From Pisaster brevispinus (taxonomy: Eukaryota > Echinodermata > Asteroidea > Forcipulatida > Asteriidae), in the NCBI GenBank assembly GCA_023634235.1, contig JAMKCF010000013.1:5183827-5247826 (forward strand): a stretch of DNA of 64,000 bases, written 5' to 3'. This document shows positions 16,097-25,000 of the stretch, in pieces. How positions within the stretch are numbered: the first letter of the stretch is position 1; every line of letters starts with the position of its first letter. Both the position numbers and the translations under genes were made by a program. The notes beneath the pieces were generated by a model, which did not search any database, was not told the DNA's origin, and saw only the letters and a program-made list of their open reading frames with translations.

Positions 16097-19000
16097 GTAT
16101 GAACTGGTGGATTGGGATAGGGGTGGGGTTACTCTGAGAGTAGTAGATGCTAAAACACTGCTCTAGCTAGACCCCAGTCAGTAACTGGTGCGCTGTACTC
16201 CTTTTTCCCCCAAATGTTGACATCTTCGGTCGTATGATAACCCATATGAGAAAATTATAAACCTGAACACCTAACAAAGTAACAATATCAAGAGTTGCGT
16301 TGTATGAATACAGAAAACCTTGTTACAGAAACAGCGACCGAAGATGTTACAATTTTGAAGAAAAAGGAGTACAGAACTAGGGGTGGGATGAGAGAAAGAC
16401 CCAGTAACTGTGGCGCTAGTTTGACCGCAGGATGTCACAATTTTGTAAGAGCAGGGGGACCTATACAGCACCCCAGGGTGAGGGGTTAAATTGCCTGGCA
16501 TTTTCATTGGTTGAGAACTAGCCCCACTCTGCCACTAGTTCACTTGGCCCCACATTACACATTAGTTCTGAACTTCCCATTTGTTCAGGTAGTTTACCCC
16601 CCCCCCAAAAAAAAAAAAAAAAAAAGCTTCAGAAATTAATTATTTGCAGCAGATTTATCGTCTATGTGAATTTTGTAGAATTTGGTGAATGCTTGCCCCT
16701 TCTTAGCAGAGAATTACCTACCTACCCTTGGTAGGATGCCAGTGTTCCTTGCACTGCACTGGAGGAGTCCAACTAGGGCGAAGGGCGACCTTACCCCCCT
16801 CACAGTTTCGGCTTTGTATGGACAAAGAGATCCTAGAGGTGGACACAGACCTCAGCAAATGTTTGGCCGTTTTTGTTGTCTTACAGAAAGATCACATGCA
16901 GCAGTTGGTACTTGCGTCTGGTCAGATTTTGCAGATAAAGACCCTAGCCAAAGACCCTCCATTGTTTGGTGAGAATGGTTTTTTATTATTTAGTGTTATT
17001 ACCCATACACCAATGTGTGTAAGGTGCTGTATACTCAGTACTTTCCCGAGTCCTGTGAAAACATCCACCGTAGGCATTATTACTTGGTTGGGATTCGAAC
17101 CCACAACCTTTGTAGATGCCTATGGATTTTTTTCACAGAACTTAGCTGACAGTTTTTCACATTGTTGCGTAGCGTGTTTATGAAAACCTGGTTGAAAATT
17201 AATTAAATAGGAGAATCTTGAAGAGATATATTTATTTATTAATTTATTAAATTCTTTCAACTGGGTGGCCAATTCATACTCCTAGAACCATGAGGTTCGA
17301 TCTGCTATCCTCGATAGCAGAGCGAACTTCAATAGTTTTAGGAGTAGCCAATTCAGTGGTATAACCACTGGTCTCCCACGGGTACCAGGAAGTACAGAGA
17401 CACAATCAAAATTAAACAATAAGAAAGGACACATAATATTTTGTTTCTATTCGATTGCACCCGTAGACCACCATGCATTGGCCACCATTGCTTAGGTCAA
17501 ACAACGGAGGCGCACAGGCATATACGCGCCGCGCACAACTCTCCGCCAGTGACTAGGTCTTTATTGACCTCAGTGCGTGTAGTATCCTTACACAACACAC
17601 TGTTAGAGCTACCCAAGTCTAGGCATTACCTCATCAACATTCCAATCATGACCCAACCTAACTAATGAATAATTCATAGGACCCGCCACCCCATGTAGTG
17701 ACTAATCCCTTGAAACAGTAGCCTATTGATTTATACCTTATGTATCAAGCAAAACATGTGTGGGACACAATAAACCAAGCAAGCATCAAAGCAACAACTA
17801 CAGTGTTAAGCTCAAGACAGTACAGTGAGGGCGCTGTTTGGGATTTGTGACGTCTGATCTATTTGATTTGTTGTTGTTCAGAGATTCCAGGGTTTCTCTC
17901 TGAAGAGGAATGCGACCACATCAAGGAGCTGGCTCGGAAGGAAACACTCTTTGCAAGTTCAGTCAAAGAATCCATCGATAAAGAAGATCCACAAGATTAT
18001 GACGAGGAAGACTTAGATGCTGTCTTCGGGAATATTGACTGGAATGGAGATAAGGTAAGAACCACAATCTCGCAAAATGTGATTGTAGTCGTAAGAATGA
18101 ATCTTTTGCTCCATAATCAGTTTTTATATAGCGGGCATCTTATTGGTTTCCTTTCAAAGTTTTTTAAGATAGGTATGAAAAGTTTTCAATTTTTGTGACC
18201 CAATTAGATAGCATCTTTGTTATTGTTATATATTTCTGGAAATGAAACCAAGGATTATCAAATTGAAGGAAAGGTATACTTTTGGTAATTACTCCAAAAA
18301 TTAATGGCCATAAAAACTTACTTGGTAAAGAGCACTGGGGAGATGTTGATAGTATAAAACATTGTGAGAAACGACTCCCTTTGAAGTAAAGTAATTGAAC
18401 CCAAATTTTCACAAGTTGGTTTTTTTATGCCTATGTTGGGATACACCAAGTGAGGATACTGGTCCTTGACAATTACCAAAGTATAAAATGATGGAAATAA
18501 TTAAATTTGAATTGCTTTAAAGGTTCTAGATGCTGAGGAGCTTCTCGCAAACATCGGTGACATTATTGAGGTCAATACTTTCCTTCGACAAGACGACATC
18601 TTGGAGCTGCTTCGAGATAATCACCTTGATCTAGATGGAGATGGTGCGCTGAATCAGCAAGAGTTCTCCCAAATCGATATTAACAAAATGCATGAGGTCA
18701 GTAACAAAAGATACTATATCCCCCCCTCCTACACCCCACACCTCCACCCAACTCCACCATACACTGTGTACACTCTATCACCCCCTACACCTCACACACG
18801 TCCACCTACCTCCACCTACCTCCACCTACCTCTCCACCATACTCTGTGTACATGAATCTTTTTGCACACTCTATTCCGCCCACACCTCACACCTAGCTCT
18901 ACCCACCTCCACCATACTCTTTGTACTCTCTATTCCCCCTACACCTCACACCTCCACCTACCTCCACCTACCTCAACCATACTCTGTGTACACTGTATCG

Positions 19001-22000
19001 CCCCCTACACCTCATGCCTTCACTTACCTCCACCACACTCTAGGTACACTCTATTTCCCACCTCACACCTCACACTCCTCCACCTACTTCCACCATACTA
19101 TGTGTACACTAATCATGTTTTACCCAACACCGTGTGCTAAGCACTGCATACTCTGTGCTTTCTCAAGTTCTGCATTTTTTAGGGGGCAGCACTTTTGACA
19201 AGTGTTTCTATACTTTACTAGTGTTAAACCAACCCCTAAGTTACTCTGTTCAGAAATTTGACCATGGAAAATGCCAACAATCCAAAATCAAATATGCAAC
19301 TTTTCTTTGCTCCAATTGTTCAAGATGAAGGAGTGGCTGTCGGAGCATTGTAAGAATGACAACAGTAAACTGAACCGTGTCAGCCAACAGGCCTGGCTCA
19401 ATTTTGGCAGTGAGGATGAGGTGCTGACAGATCTCAGGGAAAAGTAAGTGTCAAAATCTTTTGTTCAGCTACCCCAAATTATTTCCTTTCATTACGTTTA
19501 TTAACTCTGAAGCCAAAGATTCTCAGAAAAGTGAACTTAATCACTGTACTAGCCAAGAACCCCACGCACAGAAGACAAGGAAGGTTTCAGTTTTCGATAC
19601 GGGAGGGAAACCCTAGAGAATGATTCCAGAAACCCATGCAATCAGGTTGGGACTGAAAACCCAACTCACATAGTGCCCCCAGCAGGATTTGAACCCGGGT
19701 CCTAGAAGCGGAAGACAAGGAAAGAGACCACTAGGCCAGCCCGACTGCCCAGGTCCTATGGAGCATCACAGAACTGTTTGAACCAGGCAAGGTTATTTCC
19801 TGGTTTCAGGTTTTTTTTCAGAACCGGCCTTGAGCCTTTCTTGAAAAGATAAAGCAATCATCAACGGAGAAAAAAGAAATGGTCCACATTGTGTGCAAAC
19901 AAGTAGTTTTGTCTCCCTGAGGCTGCAAACCTCCTCATTAATTTTAACATCTAAGAGATTCTGGGTCTAGACTAATAGGGACTCGGACCCGCAGGCCTTT
20001 TTCCAGGAATTTTCACATTTATCCAATCTCATTCCCTGGTGAACTTAATAAGTAGTGAGGTTTCAGATGAAAACTAGTCACTTATTGAGTGAAACTATTA
20101 GTTAAGATCTTGCGAGTTCAAAATCTGATGTTTGAAAACACTGAAGACAAATCAAGTGGTTTTTCACTATTTTTTCTCAGACTTCAATGATCAGTTGAGC
20201 TTAAGCTTTCACAGGTTTGTTATTTCTTGGATATGTCATGTCACGTGAAGTATGGATATTGAACTCTTTGACAACTACCAACGTGTCTGGATGTTTTAAG
20301 AAATCTGTTCTAGAATGTGAGGGTCGGGGGTGCAAATCCCACCCAAGGAGCCTGTTTCCTCGGCACTCAGAATGCACCAAGTGTACACTGTTAACTAATT
20401 TGACAAGCTATGATTGCACGACTGGCTCTCAAACTCACATTCTGAAAACACCAGAACTTGAGTTCGGTGGACTACACCACTGGCCAGGAAACTCCAATCT
20501 CGTTGAAAGTCAAGAAAATTGCACCATTCCACATGCTTTTGTTTTTATGGTGCAGCAGAATGTTGTATTAATTTTGAATAATGAAGTGTAATTGTTGCCC
20601 ATCTTTATTAATTTTTTTTTCCAGAGTAACCAAACTGACTGGACTACCTGGGGATATAGTGGAGCACAGTGAAAGTTTACAGGTGAATGGTCATTAGGCT
20701 CTCAATCATGAATATGTATGAGGTATAGTAATAGAGTTTGCAATATTGGCCAATGATGAACCAGGCTTGAGTAGGCAAACAATTCAGCCACCAGCGGTTG
20801 TTTGTGTCATAACAATTTGTGTACCGAGGGTTGGTTTACTGCTCATGTAAAGTGTTCGATCGTCTCTTGGATTCTCTCAGGTTGTCTACTATGAACATGG
20901 CGGTCATTTCCATGCCCATTATGACTCGGAAGAGCTTGATCCTAAGATGTCTTGTTCTCATACAGTAGGAACACTGCAAGAAGCCTGGGATCATGACAAT
21001 GGGATACGTCTCTGCAGGTAAGCTGGTGTCGGAGGTCAGAGGTCATACCCCGATTCTTATATATGTTTTTGTTTAGGACTTTTGCAGTCCGTATTGTAAA
21101 GTAAAGTCAGTGCTAGGCAAACCAATTCTATAAGAGTCAACAGGGCCAAATTTCATGGCTTTGCTTACCATAGGGAACGAATAAATGCTTACAGAAGCAG
21201 GGAAATCCGCGCTTACTTCAAGAGTATTTCACGGGCAAGGATGGAATTTTTGCTTGTGCACGTGTGTACCCCATGTTGTCAGGCATTCTTCGCTTGCACA
21301 GCTTGCGCAAAAATCGAAGCAAAGAATGGTGATCGCAAGCGCATAAATCAGTGGTAAGCACAGCCATGAAATTGGGCTCTGGTTTGGTGTTGAGTTACTA
21401 TGTATAGGGTTGGATTTTGATGGATTCAGTACTCCAAAACCAAACCAATAATGTTTTAAATGAGGGTGAATGTACTAGTAGCACTCCCCACTAATGACGT
21501 CACTTTTGCTCAAAATACTTGTTTATGTCAGACAAAAATTCCACCACTAGCTCTCTTGCGATCACCTCATCGGCGCACCAGACAGCAATAGTACAGTTAA
21601 TACATGCGAGTAAACATACAGCTTGGGCATGTACGGGCACGTCTGTTTGTGAACTTTGACATGTTGTCTGAGATTGGGGTACAGAGTTTCTATTTATAAA
21701 GCCTTAGTGTTGAGTATTCCATCCATCCACAGAATTGGTAGTAGAGTAAGGCTGCATCTGAATCAGCGACAAAAGCTACGGCTACGACTGTTGCTAAGGG
21801 TGTTGCTAAGGACGCCCTTTATTTTAATGATGATATGGCAATCCAGCCGTAGCCATAGCAGAAGCCGCTAATTCGGACGCGGTCTTAGTGAAGGCCTGTA
21901 CTGTTAGATTTTGATGAATTCATCACTGCATAGTCCAACCAGTGATGCTTCGAATCAGGCCTGGGATACCAATTCCATCAGAGTCCACAAGTTTGGTTGT

Positions 22001-25000
22001 TGAGGTTGTTTATACCGTTGGAATTTGTTCTTAGTAGAATTGCAGAAAGACCTGTTTTGGATCAGGATTTTTTTATTTAGATTTTAGAATGTTTTCATTG
22101 ACCTCCCTATTCCTCAAAGTTTTCTGGGAAAACATAAACTTTTCACCACAGAAAGAAAGACAAACCCATTGTCAGGTCAAATGTCCAGCTCTCCATTTAA
22201 TGTAGAAGTCTGTAAATCCTCCAATAGTAGAATAAAAGATCAAAGGGCACTTCCATTAGGAAAACCTATAAAGTCTATGGAAAACCTTTATTGGGGCAGC
22301 AAGGCCAAGACCGGGGCAATCTCCATGGCCTGCAATCTCAGTCCTTTTAGGTATAGACCGTATTGAATAACCCCTTTGTTGCTATGAAAGTCGCCATCTT
22401 GTAGGGCAAACCGTATGCGCGTCTAAATGCGTTCATCAATGAAGCACGCAGCGTTCCCGGTTTGACAGCACATGCACGCACACCATCACGCACACGCTAG
22501 ACGCCATGTTGTAGGGCAGATATTTGAATGGTGACGTCATATTCAATACGGTCTATAGTCATACCAATGATGCCATGCCTTGGACTAGGAAAAACAAACA
22601 CAAATGCCAAACTGATAATCTTTGTCTTTTTTGGTTCCAGGTTCTTAACAATTCTCTACTATCTTGACGAGACACAAGACGGCGGGGAAACAGCGTTTCC
22701 TGTGGCGGACAATGAGACATTCTCGGAAGAGGTAAGAAGGACACAGTGACCTTTGACCTATTATTCTCCTAACCTTTGCACTTTGCTTACAGTACTGAAA
22801 ACTCCCGAAGAAATTTCAACTTTACATTGTTCTGAGCTCTATCTTTTAAATGTTTTTGTGTGGCTTGTATCATTTGTTAATTAGGGTTTCTAGGGTCAAA
22901 TCAATTTTGTGAGGCACTCATTTTTCAATAGAAAGAGTTCTTTAGAAAGTGGAAAACAATGTTACAGGTCTTGTACTCCACATTAAAATGGTGTAAAATG
23001 CTGTTATATTTTAAACCCGTCCAGTGCAAAACTTTTTAACATCCAAAAATATCCAATGATTTCACATTTCAATTATATGGGCCTGTACATATTGTGCAGA
23101 ATTTTTTTAGTTCATTCCTGAATTTCAATGATATTCAACCAATGGCACTGATTTTGACCTTGCGACTAATGTACAAAGTTTCCTGTGTGATTGTACATTT
23201 TATTGTTGACATCCAATTACAAAATGTTTAGAACTACGCTCTTTGACGAAATTGTTGTTTTCTTCTTCTTAAAAAAGAAAACAAATCCCGCTCTTTTATC
23301 TACTTCTCTAGCACTAAGGATGGTATCCCCCAAAGCTCCTTGAAATCTTCAACTCAAGGGGTTACCAAAAGGATAGAAATGCCATCATTTCAACATACCT
23401 CCTTCAAGATGAATCCAGGTTACAGACCATTTTGTCACAAGCCATCCGTCCTTTTTTTTGGTGCTATTCTGTGAAACTCGCTGCGCTTAAGCAGATTTTT
23501 CTGCTAGAGCAAGCAGGAAAGCTTGTTTACTGTTTTATTTGTTTTGTTCTCTTTAAATAAATCTTTTCCATTTCACATTACTTACTTAATTATAACTTAC
23601 ATATCCTCTTGTTTGATTTAAATTTTCGATTTGTCATCGATTTTGTTTGCTGTAATATTTGTTTTATCTGTTGACTTAAAGGGGCTGTGTGTCATCAAGA
23701 TCAAGGCAGGCCTGTAGCTGTACTAGGAATTATGAACTCTCACCCAGTTATTGCACACGTGTGCACTCTCCATAGATTTGATATTGAGAAAGTGCGCACA
23801 CACAGTAACTGGGCGAGAGTCTGTAATTCCATGTACAGCCACAGGCCTGCTTTGATCGTGATGATACACCCCTTTATAGTTATTTTACTCTGTGTGTTTT
23901 TGACATAGTAGCTCTATGACTTTGGCCCCGTTGTAAACTGAATATAATTAGTCTCCAATTTTTCATATGTGAAATGTTTAAGTCAATCGGTTTCATTAAG
24001 TTATTGGTTGATGTAATTTAGGTTTTTATATTTATTTTGCGAAGTTGTCCTGGCCCTTGATTTAATTCTTAGTGTTGAAACATTCTACTGTCCTGTTCTA
24101 AAGCTAAAATCAATCAATTTTAGACATATACATTTTCCATTTTATATTTTTAATAGCTTATAAGTGTACAATAAATGAAAAATTAATTAATTAAATTTTG
24201 CCTTATTCGTAGGATCTCAGCCCGGACGTGTACGATTTGTCCCACCACTGCTACAATGCTAACGTCTACGTGAGACCAGCCAAGGGTAAAGCCATCATGT
24301 GGTACAACCACTACATCAATCAGACAACAGGTTGGTATAAAACAAAATGGCAGAGTGAAGACCTCTGTAGTTAACATTAAACTAGCCAGGTTTCTGATTT
24401 GTTTCAAAGGTCATTCTTTGCCCTGAAAATTGTGAAAATAATGTACAAATTAAAAAATAGAATTGGCTGTTGCAAAATACTTACCAACTAAAAGTGAGCG
24501 ATGGTATAAATGCAAAAACTTGTGTATTGCTTTTGTTACGCCAGTATACCCGTTTATGTGTGTTGTGTTGTCATTTAGGTTTTGAGAAAGACTCTGCTAG
24601 GATTGAAACATCAGGCCACTAACTATTTTTTGCGTAATATACAAATATAACATGGTTTTAGAGTTCAATATTAGCTCCATGTGGTATTGGAAGTTGACTA
24701 GTTTCCAAGGGCAACCGAGGGAAGCTAATAATATGGACTGTCCACATGAAAGAAAGAAAAACCCAAATATCTGAAGTTTGTTTTACTTCACCTTTATACT
24801 TCATTGAGCTCAGGAAAACATGGATTGACATTAATGTGTGCCGCCATCTTTAGCTACAATCCCAGCAAAAAATGCTTGGGCCAGGTGACACTAAACATAC
24901 CCTCCCCCGTTTCCCCGCTCCCCCGCTCAATGCTGTCAGGAGCGCAGACTGCGCACTGAGAGCCAACATTGAACTGGGGCCGGGGGGGGGGGAGGGGGCC

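Noticed and set aside
18692..19198. Pro/His/Thr-rich frames after exon 4
   Set aside because: They are translations of the intronic C-rich minisatellite, in competing phases, and interrupt a well-supported exon-exon junction.
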